A stretch of DNA of 64,000 nucleotides from an uncultured Acetatifactor sp. Lineage in GTDB: Bacteria; Bacillota; Clostridia; Lachnospirales; Lachnospiraceae. The stretch is taken from the NCBI GenBank assembly GCA_910577665.1, contig CAJTOJ010000006.1, forward strand, positions 1-64,000, written 5' to 3'. Of this stretch, positions 1-8,573 are shown one piece after another (the stretch's first letter is position 1; every line of letters starts with the position of its first letter). The translations under genes and the position numbers were made by a program. A model generated the notes under the pieces. It had not been told where the DNA came from. It saw only the letters and a list, made by a program, of their open reading frames with translations, and searched no databases.

Positions 1-3000
1 GGACGTGGCAGCCCCCTCGGGATCCACCTTCCCGCACAGACGGCTTAAGGCATCGTAGGTGTAGGCGTAGGCGGCTTCCCCGGGCTTAGTGAGGCCGGTC
101 AGGTTGCCTGCCCCATCGTATTCATAAGTGGTCACATTGCCTGCGGGATCCGTCACCTGCACCAGGCGGTCACAGGCGTCATAGGCATAGGTGGTCACTG
201 CCCCGTCCACATCCGTCACGGAAGTGGCGCGGCCATACGCATCATACCCGTAGAGGGCACTGCGGCCCAGCACATCGGTCTGGCGCACCAGGTTCCCGGC
301 GGCGTCATATTCATAGGACATGCGGTTGCCTGCGGTGTCCACGGCCAGGGTGACACGGCCCATGGCATCGTAGTAGCAGGTGGTGCGCACGCCGTAGCGG
401 TCGGTGTGGGTGGCAGCCTGGCCGGTAGGCAGGTACGTCCAGGTCTCCTTTTCCCCGTTGGGGTAGGTGTCGGTGAGTACCCGGCCTTCCTTATCATAGG
501 TGTAGGAATGTCCGTTGCTCAGGGCATCGGTTTCTTCCACCAGCAGGCTGTTTTTATCATATTTGTATGCCGCAGTTGTACCTTCCTGATCCGCGGCGGA
601 GAGCAGACGGCTGATGCCGTCATAGGTGTAGGTGGTTCTGTTCCCTGCAGGATCGGTCTGTGCAGTCATCTGGCCGATGGCATCATAGGCGAAAGTGGTC
701 TGCCTGCCCTCCGGAGTGGCCACGGACAGAGGCCTGTCCTCTTTGTCATAGGTGTAGGACAGGACACCTCCCAGGGCATCCGTCACGGACACCAGGCGAT
801 CCAGGGCATCATAGGCGTAGGCCGTGGTGCTGCCCAGCTCATTGGTGGCAGAGACCAGGTTCCCGGCACCATCATAGATATAAGCACAGACGCCGCCCAG
901 AGGATCGGTGGTCCTTACCAGCAGGTTCCTGGCGTCATATTCATAAATGTAAACCTTGTCCCCGCCCTCCCGGATGGCGGTCAGATTGCCGTTCCTGTCA
1001 TAGGAAAGGGTTGTGGTAGTGCCGAGCTGGTCTGTGGTGGATACCACGCGCCCCAGCCTGTCATAGGCATAGGACACCTTGGAGCCGTCCGGATAGAGGA
1101 TCCGGGTCACACGTCCCAGTGCATCGTTTTCGTAGGTGGTAACGCTGCCCCTGGCATCCGTCACGGACAACACTGCCCCTGTGACGAGATCATAGGTGCA
1201 GGAGGTCACGGCGCCGGTCCGGTCGGTCACGGTGAGGATCCTGCCAGCGGCATCGTAGGTATAGGAAGTAATGCCTCCCTCCGGATCCGTGACGGAGGCC
1301 ACCCGGCCCATGGCATCATAGGTATAGGAAGTGGTGTTCCCTTCTGCATCGGTCTCCGTTATCTTATTCCCATTGGCATCATAGGTGTAGGCCAGGGTGT
1401 TGCCCAGGGGATCCTTCCCGGAGAGCATGCGGTTCATCCGGTCATAGGCAAAGGAACTGGTGCTGCCCTCCCTGTCGGTGATGGCGGTGACGGCACCGGC
1501 CTTGTCGAAGGTATAAATGGTGCTGTTCCCTTCTGCATCGGTCTCTTTTATGTTCCAGCCCTTGGCATTGTAGGCGCTGCGGGCGGTGTGGCCCTCCGGA
1601 TCCGTGGCGCTGGTGGAACGGTTCATGGCATCATAGGTATAGCGCCAGGTGTTCCCTTCCCCGTCCGTCATGGACACAGGGCAGGCGCCGCTGCCTTCAT
1701 AGGTGTAGGAAGTGGTGTGGCCCTCCGGGTCCGTGCTGCCGGTGACACGGTTCATGACATCGTAGGCATAGGAAGTGATGCCGCCCTCCGGATCCGTAAT
1801 GCTGGTCACACGGTTCTTCCCGTCATAGACATAGCGGGTCATAGCGCCGTCAAAATCCGTGACAGTCTCCGGCAGCCCGGCTGCGGTATAGGAATACCGG
1901 CGCAGGGTGCCGTCCTGGCGCGTCTCTGTGAGCAGGTGCCCCTGTGTATCATAAGTGTATGTGGTGGTAACGCCCTGTCTGTCGGTCACGGCGGACAAAT
2001 GTCCCTGGACATCATAGGAGCGGCCTTCCCTGGTGCCATCCGGGTATTCAATGCCTGTGGTACGACCCTGGGTGTCATAGTGGTAGAGGGTCACATTCCC
2101 CAGGGCATCTGTGGCACGGGTGACGCCTGCATGGCCTTCCCCTGTGGTCTCATAGGAGAGAGTGACCACTGCGCCCTCCGCATCCTCCTGCTTGATAACG
2201 CGGCCTTCCCCATCGTAGGTGTTTTTCACCACCTGGTGGCCGTTCTCGTCATACCAGGCAGTCATGCGGTGGGCACTGTCATATTCGAAGCGGAGGCTGT
2301 CCCCGGCGGGATCGGTCACGGAGGAGAGATTACCCTCCCCGTCATAGGCATAGGACACAGTGCCGCCGTCTGGCAGGGTAATGGCCGTGATCCGGTTCTC
2401 CCCGTCCAGGGCAATTCCATAGGATTTCCCGGACGGCGTGTTCACCGCCCGCAGGCGCAGATCCATGTCATAGGCATAGGTGGTGCGGTTGCCGTATAAG
2501 TCCTCCCTGGCCGTAAGCAGCCCGTAGGCGCTGAAAAGGTAAATTTCCAGGGTATCCAGATCTTTTATGGCGTAACCGCCCTCCGTCTCCTCCAGGGCAT
2601 AGTCCTGGCCTGCAGGGGCACTGTAGCCTGTTTCATTTTTCTGGAAAGTGACGATGTTCCCGGTACCCCTGAGCCACAGCAGGCTGCCGTCCGCAAGTTC
2701 CCCCAGACGTTCATCCAAGAGCGTACTCCAGCCGTAACCCAGGCTGCCCTTATAGCCTGCCCCCAGGGAATTGTAGGCCCTGGAAATGGTGAAATCCCCA
2801 CCCAGGTCAGCGTTCGCGGCATCTGTCTGCTCCATGTAGAAGTTGCCGGTGTTCAAGTTGACAGGCTCGAAGCCATACTCGCAGTCCTGTGCCCGGCCCA
2901 GGAGAAGACCGTCCACAATCGCTTTGTAGAAAAGGGGCAGTTCCCCGGCGGTGTAGGGTGCGGTATTCCCAGGGTTACGGATGAACAGCAGATTCCCTTC

Positions 3001-5505
3001 TTTTGTCAAGGCATCCTGCATACGCATGTCCGCCATGATGGTGTCGGTTTCCACGCCATAGTGGAGGGCGATCCGTGGGATCAGGTCCAGGGCTCCCTCC
3101 CGGTAGATAAGGAAGGTATCGCTGGTGACAGTGGCTCCCTTCACAATGGAGCCTGTGACAGTGCTGCCTGTTCCATCCCCTGCACCGCTGCCCTCCCCTG
3201 TGCCGGGTACCTCCAGGGGGCCTTCGGCGTAAGCCTCTATATAGTAAAGCTGTCCCGGCACCAGGTTCGAAAACACCTCGCTCTGCCAGTTGGAAAGTCG
3301 TCTCTTATACTCCATGGCGGTAGGGAATGCCCCTGCGTACAGACCGGAATCCGGATACTGCAGGCTGGTGGCCGCCACCGTCTCCCCGGTGGTGCCATTC
3401 ACCAGGCTGTAGTGGACAGTACTGCCAGCCCTGGCCAGGCCATGGGCCACCACGCCCAGGGTGGAAGTGGACTTGTCGCCCTTCCGTTCCACCACGGGAT
3501 AGATCTCTATGGTGGTATCGTCCAGGGACATGGCATCCAGGTCGGTCAGTTCCCCCGTCCAGGACAATACAAGCTTCGGGGCATAGCGCGAGGAGGAATT
3601 GTTATAGAAGACCTCACACTGCATCTTCACCCCTGCATCGGCGGCCTCTCTATTGGGCGCTTCCACCTGCGCCTTCATCACAAAACCGTGGTTCTCGGCG
3701 GTTCCGTTGATCCAGGCGCTGACCTCCTCCGTCACATCAAAGGACAGGGCCTGGCCCCGGGTAGTGGTGGCATTCTGGGCATCCAGGAAATAGTGGCTGT
3801 AGGCAAGCTGGTTATTCCAGGTGAGCCCCTTCACCTGCCAGGGTTCTTCCACGCCGTAAAGGCCGAATTCGCTTGTACCCTTGCTCCATCTCGTCTTCTG
3901 GTACACCTGGAAGGTGGCGGAGACGATCTCCGCCTCTGCTGTAAGCTTCGAAAAATCATAGTCAATGGCAAAGTAGGAACGGCAGTTCAAGTGCCTGCTG
4001 CCAAAGCCTGCATAATTGCCGGAGGTGATGCCGTCATCATAGCCCACATAGGGGTACTGGTTGTCCCCGATGACCGTATTCGGACTTCCCTCCTCGGCAC
4101 AGGCGATGCGGATGGCGCTGCCCGTGACCTGGACTGCTGTTGGGTCAATGCGCACGGGATAGACCCGGGCGGGGTCATCCAGCCAGGCGGTGTCCGGGGA
4201 CACTGTCACCAGATACATGCCATCCGCCCGCTCCTCCAGGGACATGCGTATACCGAAGCTGACCTCCCCTGCGGCATCCTCCATCTCCGGGGCCTCCAGC
4301 ACGAAGACCGCCCCGGTCTCCGGGTCTGTCCCGTCCTCATACAGGAAGAGGGTATTGTTCACCAGGGCCGCCTCCAGCCCGTCCGCGTCCACCAGGTAGG
4401 AAAAGGTATTCTTACTGGTCCGGGACAAGAGGATGATATCCTCCTTCACGCTGTCCCCCAGGACGGTGTACTGGTAGTCGATGTCCGGGAATACGTTGCT
4501 GTAACGGATGGCGTTGTCCCGGACCAAGCCATCCCGGAAGGTACCTTCCGCGGGATAAAGGATCATGGCATGGCCGCCGGACAGGATGGTGATGCCTGCG
4601 CCCGTTTCCGGGGTTCCATAGCCAGCGGTTCCTGTCTGTGCTTCCCCGGCATCCGTGCCGCCGGCACCCATGTCCCCCGGGAACAGCACGGTGTAGTCGC
4701 CTGCGCTGTTGCGATACGCTGTAGAACCTGCCCCCATCAGGGAGAACAGGGCGGACTCCTCCTGCACTAGACGGTTGTCCACGGACTGCAGGAGCCCGTC
4801 TTCATCTATGTAAGTACTGCCGTCATTGCCGATGACAGTGATGTAGCTGTCCCCGTCCACGTGGTAGGTACGGCTGTAGGCATCGTAGGACACCAGGGTG
4901 CCGTAATCCTCCGGGACGGCTTCCTCATGGAAACGTTCCGGCTCCCGGCCAGGCAGGGCCGCGTCACCATCGGACACGGAAGGAAGGGCGGCATCCCCGT
5001 CAGAGACGGAGGGAAAGGCAGTGTCACTGCCAGGGATATCTGTCCCGTTGCCGTCCGCCGCAGGATCCTGCGTGTCCGGGTCTGAAGGATCCGTGGGCGC
5101 CGGTGAAGCCGTGCTTCCCTCCTGGCCTTCTCCCTCCGCGCCGTCCGGGCTGGCGGTTTCCGTGGGCTCCGGTGAAGCCGCGCTCCCCTCCTGGTCTCCT
5201 CCCTCCGCGCCGTCCGGGCTGGCGGTTTCCGTGGGCTCCGGTGAAGCCGCGCTCCCCTCCTGCCCTTCTCCCTCCGCGCCGTCCGGGGATACAGCCTGCT
5301 CCGAAGGGTCTGTGGTTTCCTTTTGGTCCCCATCACCGGTGTCCTCCGGGACAGAAAAATCCATGGTGCCCTCCGGGGATACAGCCGGGGCGTTCACCGC
5401 TGCCTCCGCGGCATTCACAAGGGTAGCGTCTGTCAGCAGCAGGGCCATCGACAGCAGCAGGGCCGCCAGACGTCTGAAGTCCTTTCCGTGTCTCGTGTTC
5501 CTCAT
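1..5505 (-). CDS. RHS/YD-repeat secreted protein, 3' end beyond window
   Basis: An open frame of 1835 codons runs off the left edge, so the variable C-terminal part, often a toxin in RHS proteins, is not visible. The start ATG at 5505 follows GGGAGA and opens a signal peptide (basic MRNTRHGKDFRR, then a Leu/Ala-rich core ending near VNAAEAA). Next comes a Pro/Glu/Gly-rich acidic linker with a tandem repeat, then a beta-rich region with a DNRLRE-like segment (around residues 440-640). A DUF6531-like entry motif (EPVNLNTGNFYMEQ) sits near residue 879. From about residue 990 to the edge there are roughly 40 YD repeats of about 21 residues (pattern TYTYDAxGRVxSVTDPxG). RHS proteins form a cocoon-like shell around a released C-terminal domain; this role is family knowledge, not shown here. 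No immunity gene is visible because it would lie past the edge. Confidence 0.93.
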   Translation of the reverse strand, partial: MRNTRHGKDFRRLAALLLSMALLLTDATLVNAAEAAVNAPAVSPEGTMDFSVPEDTGDGDQKETTDPSEQAVSPDGAEGEGQEGSAASPEPTETASPDGAEGGDQEGSAASPEPTETASPDGAEGEGQEGSTASPAPTDPSDPDTQDPAADGNGTDIPGSDTAFPSVSDGDAALPSVSDGDAALPGREPERFHEEAVPEDYGTLVSYDAYSRTYHVDGDSYITVIGNDGSTYIDEDGLLQSVDNRLVQEESALFSLMGAGSTAYRNSAGDYTVLFPGDMGAGGTDAGEAQTGTAGYGTPETGAGITILSGGHAMILYPAEGTFRDGLVRDNAIRYSNVFPDIDYQYTVLGDSVKEDIILLSRTSKNTFSYLVDADGLEAALVNNTLFLYEDGTDPETGAVFVLEAPEMEDAAGEVSFGIRMSLEERADGMYLVTVSPDTAWLDDPARVYPVRIDPTAVQVTGSAIRIACAEEGSPNTVIGDNQYPYVGYDDGITSGNYAGFGSRHLNCRSYFAIDYDFSKLTAEAEIVSATFQVYQKTRWSKGTSEFGLYGVEEPWQVKGLTWNNQLAYSHYFLDAQNATTTRGQALSFDVTEEVSAWINGTAENHGFVMKAQVEAPNREAADAGVKMQCEVFYNNSSSRYAPKLVLSWTGELTDLDAMSLDDTTIEIYPVVERKGDKSTSTLGVVAHGLARAGSTVHYSLVNGTTGETVAATSLQYPDSGLYAGAFPTAMEYKRRLSNWQSEVFSNLVPGQLYYIEAYAEGPLEVPGTGEGSGAGDGTGSTVTGSIVKGATVTSDTFLIYREGALDLIPRIALHYGVETDTIMADMRMQDALTKEGNLLFIRNPGNTAPYTAGELPLFYKAIVDGLLLGRAQDCEYGFEPVNLNTGNFYMEQTDAANADLGGDFTISRAYNSLGAGYKGSLGYGWSTLLDERLGELADGSLLWLRGTGNIVTFQKNETGYSAPAGQDYALEETEGGYAIKDLDTLEIYLFSAYGLLTAREDLYGNRTTYAYDMDLRLRAVNTPSGKSYGIALDGENRITAITLPDGGTVSYAYDGEGNLSSVTDPAGDSLRFEYDSAHRMTAWYDENGHQVVKNTYDGEGRVIKQEDAEGAVVTLSYETTGEGHAGVTRATDALGNVTLYHYDTQGRTTGIEYPDGTREGRSYDVQGHLSAVTDRQGVTTTYTYDTQGHLLTETRQDGTLRRYSYTAAGLPETVTDFDGAMTRYVYDGKNRVTSITDPEGGITSYAYDVMNRVTGSTDPEGHTTSYTYEGSGACPVSMTDGEGNTWRYTYDAMNRSTSATDPEGHTARSAYNAKGWNIKETDAEGNSTIYTFDKAGAVTAITDREGSTSSFAYDRMNRMLSGKDPLGNTLAYTYDANGNKITETDAEGNTTSYTYDAMGRVASVTDPEGGITSYTYDAAGRILTVTDRTGAVTSCTYDLVTGAVLSVTDARGSVTTYENDALGRVTRILYPDGSKVSYAYDRLGRVVSTTDQLGTTTTLSYDRNGNLTAIREGGDKVYIYEYDARNLLVRTTDPLGGVCAYIYDGAGNLVSATNELGSTTAYAYDALDRLVSVTDALGGVLSYTYDKEDRPLSVATPEGRQTTFAYDAIGQMTAQTDPAGNRTTYTYDGISRLLSAADQEGTTAAYKYDKNSLLVEETDALSNGHSYTYDKEGRVLTDTYPNGEKETWTYLPTGQAATHTDRYGVRTTCYYDAMGRVTLAVDTAGNRMSYEYDAAGNLVRQTDVLGRSALYGYDAYGRATSVTDVDGAVTTYAYDACDRLVQVTDPAGNVTTYEYDGAGNLTGLTKPGEAAYAYTYDALSRLCGKVDPEGAATS
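5083..5289 (-). repeat. Three 69-nt tandem repeats inside the RHS gene
   Basis: The string ccgtccggg recurs at 5141, 5210 and 5279, exactly 69 nt apart. Each unit codes for 23 residues of the form SPDGAEG-x-x-QEGSAASPEP followed by TETA. Two units are nearly identical and the third (TASPAPTDPS) has drifted. The in-frame length means copy-number change would lengthen or shorten the linker without breaking the frame. Confidence 0.9.
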
Positions 5506-5565
5506 CCTTTTTTCTCCCTTCTACATGTATTTCCTTTTTTGTCTCCGCCAGATTTCCCTATTCTT

Positions 5566-5611
5566 TTACTATTTATAACGTCTGGGAATGTCAAAATATC
5601 CCATTTTGACA
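5566..5611 (-). promoter_or_regulatory. Probable RHS promoter overlapped by a palindromic operator
   Basis: On the minus strand TTGACA (5589-5594) is followed after 17 nt by TAGTAA (5566-5571), placing a start about 55 nt ahead of the RHS ATG. The -35 box lies in a perfect inverted repeat, TGTCAAAAT (5589-5597) and ATTTTGACA (5603-5611), with a 5-nt spacer. The string ttttgacaaaaaaat occurs at 5604-5618 and again at 5633-5647. A repressor or sigma-factor site is an inference. Confidence 0.45.
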
Positions 5612-5732
5612 AAAAAATATTATTTTCAGCGTTTTTGACAAAAAAATCATATGTACTTTGGTGATGATTGCCAACGATGGAATCCTTCAAGCGTATACCC
5701 GGTCAGGGGCCTGCCAGGCAACATGGATGTGT

Positions 5733-6305
5733 TTACTTTCGTGCCTCTCCCTCCTCAAGCGTCTGCTGCAATATTTGCTTTGCCCGCTGAAGCTGTGTGC
5801 CCACTGTGCTTTCCGGCAGATGCAATTGCTCTGCGATTTCCTTGTTACTCATTTCGTCATAATATTTCATGACCAGAATATGCTGATACTTTTCCTTCAG
5901 CTGTAGCACATACTTCTGCAGCCTGCCAAAAGCATTCTCCCCAGCGAAGATCTCCAGTGTGCCTTCCAGACTGTCCCCCTTCTCTTCCCGCCCTTCCAGG
6001 TACAGACACATATCCCCCCTGCAGGCTCCTCTCTTCCTGTTCTTCCGGTAAATATCCGTGGCTGCATTCTTCGCAATGGCAAGAATCCTGGCCTTTCTTT
6101 CCTCTGTACCCAGCTGCTTGATCCTGCCAAAATCCCTGCAAATGTTCATGGCCGCATTCATCACCGCATCCTCGGCGTCTTCCTGGTTCTTCAGTATCTC
6201 AAACGCAATCCTGTACATGGCCTTCTGGTATGCCAGAAACAGTTCAGATGCAAGGATCTGATCTTCTTCCGTCCTCATGGATGACGTCCACGCTGCATCC
6301 ATCAT
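5733..6305 (-). CDS. ECF-like RNA polymerase sigma factor (sigma-70 family)
   Basis: This 190-residue protein has the two conserved sigma regions of ECF factors. Region 2 lies at about residues 15-95 (FLAYQKAMYRIAFEILKNQE, AEDAVMNAAM, then ILAIAKNAATDIYRKNRKR). Region 4 is a helix-turn-helix at about residues 135-180 (KYQHILVMKYYDEMSNKEIA, LPESTVGTQLQRAKQIL). The ATG at 6305 is chosen because GAGGGG lies 8 nt upstream; a GTG at 6314 in the same frame is too close to that site. It is co-directional with, and 227 nt ahead of, the RHS gene, so it may direct RHS transcription. No anti-sigma gene is adjacent, which is unusual for ECF factors, though the RHS promoter looks sigma-A-like. Confidence 0.9.
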   Translation of the reverse strand: MMDAAWTSSMRTEEDQILASELFLAYQKAMYRIAFEILKNQEDAEDAVMNAAMNICRDFGRIKQLGTEERKARILAIAKNAATDIYRKNRKRGACRGDMCLYLEGREEKGDSLEGTLEIFAGENAFGRLQKYVLQLKEKYQHILVMKYYDEMSNKEIAEQLHLPESTVGTQLQRAKQILQQTLEEGEARK

Positions 6306-6458
6306 CTGTCTCACCCCTCATTCCCCTTTTACACCCCTTTGCGCGCTCAGGCTGCATACCGGTCAACACGCATCCATAATGCCGTCATTCCTAACAATGC
6401 GCATTACTTGTTATAATCATTATATATCTTATCGCCCATCCTGTCTATATTATAGTTT

Positions 6459-6734
6459 AACAGTTCAGCCAGTGAAAAACATATGGTTGAAAATCGTGCT
6501 CGCACGAATTTTCAACCATTGCTTTTCACTGAGGGAGCGCCCGCTTATGAGCAAAAAGCAGCTGCGTTAGCAGCGGAAAGCTCCGAAGGAGCGGTTTTGC
6601 GAATGGGCGCGGCTGAACGTAACTTTTGTAGTAAAAGTTCATCCAGCGGGAAGCGTATGGGCAAAAATCGTGCTCGCACGAATTTTCAACCATTGCTTTT
6701 CACTGAGGGAATGCCCGCATATGAGCAAAAAGAG
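6459..6734. repeat. Stacked palindromic repeats between ABC operon and sigma gene
   Basis: A long hairpin spans 6470-6531: outer arms cagtgaaaa and ttttcactg enclose inner arms ggttgaaaatcgtgc and gcacgaattttcaacc. A second copy of its right half, about 70 nt, lies at 6664-6734, 174 nt away. The left edge (aacagttcag, 6459-6468) resembles the terminal repeat of the mobile element at 11366. An open frame reads through here, but it translates the repeats and has no recognisable protein. Confidence 0.75.
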
Positions 6735-6884
6735 CAGTCAAATACCCCGCTGCAAGCAACGGGGTATTTGGTCTTCGCTTCGCTTCGGTCGGTGCTGATC
6801 ATGCGCCACCAGCGCTACGCACCCCTCGCGGCAGTCGCCAAATGTGCATGCAAGCATGCCCACTTGGCTCGTTGCTCGCGGGAA
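6733..6884. repeat. Dispersed intergenic repeat, copy 1
   Basis: It contains hairpin caaataccccg / cggggtatttg and, at 6823-6884, a 62-bp segment identical to 37864-37925. That segment folds by itself (gccaaatgtgcatgc pairing with gcatgcccacttggc). It occupies the gap between the end of an ABC operon and a sigma gene, with no coding potential that I recognise. Confidence 0.85.
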
Positions 6885-6924
6885 AAAAATGTGCTGCGGA
6901 TAACTGCTCCGCAGCACTTTTTTT
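6883..6924 (-). terminator. Bidirectional terminator of the CUT1 ABC operon
   Basis: The stem gtgctgcgga (6891-6900) pairs with tccgcagcac (6908-6917). A seven-A run at 6883-6889 gives the U-tract on the minus strand, and seven T at 6918-6924 serve the plus strand. It lies directly after the permease stop at 6928. Confidence 0.92.
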
Positions 6925-6927
6925 GGG

Positions 6928-7767
6928 TTAGCCCTTCAGACCAGTGGATGCCACACCTTCCACAAAATACTTCTGCAGGATCAGGAACATGATCAGCACC
7001 GGGATCAGGGACAATACGGATCCCGCCATGATCAGCCCATAATCCGAAGAATACTGGCTGATGAACATCTTCAGTCCCAGCTGGATGGTCTTCTTCTCCT
7101 GGCTCTTCAGATAGATCAAGGGACCCAGGTAGTCGTTCCAGGTGGTCACGAAGGTAAAGATTGTCAAGGTGGACAGGGCCGGTTTGGACAGGGGCAGCAT
7201 GATCTTCGCATAGATCCGGTATTCGTTCATGCCATCTATCCGCGCCGCCTCACACAGATCATTGGGAATGTCCTCATAGAACTGCTTCATCATGAACACA
7301 CCAAAGGCTGAGAACGCCTGCAGGCATATGATGGCAAGCAGCTTGTCGTTTAAGCCCATCCGCCGCATCATGATAAACTGGGGCACCATGTACACCTGCC
7401 AGGGCATGGCAATGGTGGCGATATAGGCCAGAAACAGGGTATTCTTATTCCTGAAGTGCAGCTTTGCAAAGGAATAGGCCGCGAAGCTGCTGGTCAGAAG
7501 CTGCAGGCAGGTCACCACCAGCGTCAGGAACACTGTGTTCAGCACAAAGGTGCCAAAGGGAATCTTCGTCCAGATATCTGTATAATTGCTCCACTTGGGG
7601 TTCTCCGGGATCCACACAAAGGGATTCATCTGGAACACCTCACGGTCGCTCTTAATGGAAGCTGACAGCATCCACAAAAACGGTATGACCATGATGAGCG
7701 CAATGAAAATCAATATCACATATACAATCACTTTACCAAGTACGGCTTTTTTATGTGCCGACTTCAT
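6928..7767 (-). CDS. Sugar ABC transporter permease, MalG/CUT1 type
   Basis: This 279-residue inner-membrane permease has six predicted membrane segments, beginning with VIVYVILIFIALIMVIPFLW near residue 12. The EAA loop that docks the ATPase is present (LCEAARIDGMNEYRIYAKIM, around residues 190-210). It is the last gene of the operon, 15 nt after the discoidin-like gene, and has a good ribosome site (AGGAGG, 7 nt before ATG). It should form a heterodimer with the permease at 8574-9638. As is common for CUT1 systems in Clostridia, no ATPase gene is in the operon; a shared MsmK-type ATPase elsewhere is expected (family knowledge). Confidence 0.95.
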   Translation of the reverse strand: MKSAHKKAVLGKVIVYVILIFIALIMVIPFLWMLSASIKSDREVFQMNPFVWIPENPKWSNYTDIWTKIPFGTFVLNTVFLTLVVTCLQLLTSSFAAYSFAKLHFRNKNTLFLAYIATIAMPWQVYMVPQFIMMRRMGLNDKLLAIICLQAFSAFGVFMMKQFYEDIPNDLCEAARIDGMNEYRIYAKIMLPLSKPALSTLTIFTFVTTWNDYLGPLIYLKSQEKKTIQLGLKMFISQYSSDYGLIMAGSVLSLIPVLIMFLILQKYFVEGVASTGLKG

Positions 7768-7782
7768 AGGATACCTCCTTTT

Positions 7783-8571
7783 TCAGGCGTTTCTCCCATA
7801 CACCTCCATCTGGCTCAGGGCCGGAAAAGGCGAAGGATCATCCGCTTTGATTAGATTGCCAAGCTCGATCCAGGTGATCTCCCGCTCCGGAAATGTGAGC
7901 ACATGGCCCACACGGGACTTCTCCAGGGCAAAATCCTGGCTGCTGCCGTCCGAGAAGCGCAGTGTCACCTGTACCCACCAGTTATCATGGGGGAAGTCCG
8001 CGCGCGTATAAAGCACTACTTTTCCTGTCCGTATCCTCCTCCCGAAATCCACCCGCATCACGGCGTCCTCCTGGCGGTTGATGCCCCAGGATTCGTAAGG
8101 CCATTGTCCATGGGACAGGTTCGCCCGGACACCGTCTATGGCATTCTTGGCCGCAAACACAGACTCTCCACGGGTCTCCACATTGGCGGAGGCGTGGGGG
8201 AAACAGGGCACCTGGCAGTGCTGGTCGGCCGGGTTCAGTGCCAGGTTCCGGTAGGCTTCCACCTCGTCAGGCCTGGCCACCTGGACATAAAGATAATGCC
8301 TGTCGCCGGAGAATACTTTAGGGGAATAGCTGATCCGCTTCTCCCCAAAGGGAATCTGATAAGACACATTGTCTGTGACATACACGAACGCGGCGCCAAG
8401 GGCGTCATCCACCTGCCAGTTCAGATAGATGTTTTTCTCTGAGGTCTCCAGGCTGATCCTGTCCCCCTCCTCATAGGTGTGCATACACACCAGATCCACA
8501 AAATCCTCACCGCTTGCCACGCAGATGGTATTCTCGTTCCTGTCAATCACTTTCAATGATAAAGTAGCCAC
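7783..8571 (-). CDS. Cytoplasmic discoidin-like (carbohydrate-binding?) protein
   Basis: A 262-residue protein with a GTG start at 8571, GAGAGGG 7 nt upstream. It starts 2 nt after the stop of the upstream permease and ends 15 nt before the next, so it is translated as part of the transporter. There is no signal peptide or membrane segment. The N-terminal half is beta-rich. The C-terminal half (about residues 150-262) reads like an F5/8-type-C or similar beta-sandwich fold: AKNAIDG, a GQWPYESWGINRQ loop, VMRVDFGRRIRTGKVVLYTR, then a final strand ending MEVYGRNA. That pattern is typical of domains that bind glycans. Its cytoplasmic location in an ABC operon is odd. The exact function is unknown to me. 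Confidence 0.75.
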   Translation of the reverse strand: MATLSLKVIDRNENTICVASGEDFVDLVCMHTYEEGDRISLETSEKNIYLNWQVDDALGAAFVYVTDNVSYQIPFGEKRISYSPKVFSGDRHYLYVQVARPDEVEAYRNLALNPADQHCQVPCFPHASANVETRGESVFAAKNAIDGVRANLSHGQWPYESWGINRQEDAVMRVDFGRRIRTGKVVLYTRADFPHDNWWVQVTLRFSDGSSQDFALEKSRVGHVLTFPEREITWIELGNLIKADDPSPFPALSQMEVYGRNA

Positions 8572-8573
8572 TT

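Noticed and set aside
406..2499. A 697-codon plus-strand frame with a Gly/Val/Ile-rich product
   Set aside because: It is exactly antisense to the YD-repeat gene; its regular pattern mirrors the repeat, and it has no ribosome site.
3061..4770. A 569-codon plus-strand frame
   Set aside because: Antisense of the RHS gene in the same register, His/Gly-rich and without family features.
6459..6884. Repeats resembling a CRISPR array
   Set aside because: Copies are not evenly spaced, spacers are absent and the units are long palindromes.
6483..6992. A 169-codon plus-strand frame across the repeat region
   Set aside because: It translates palindromic repeats and runs into the terminator and the permease gene; the repeated peptide reflects DNA repeats only.
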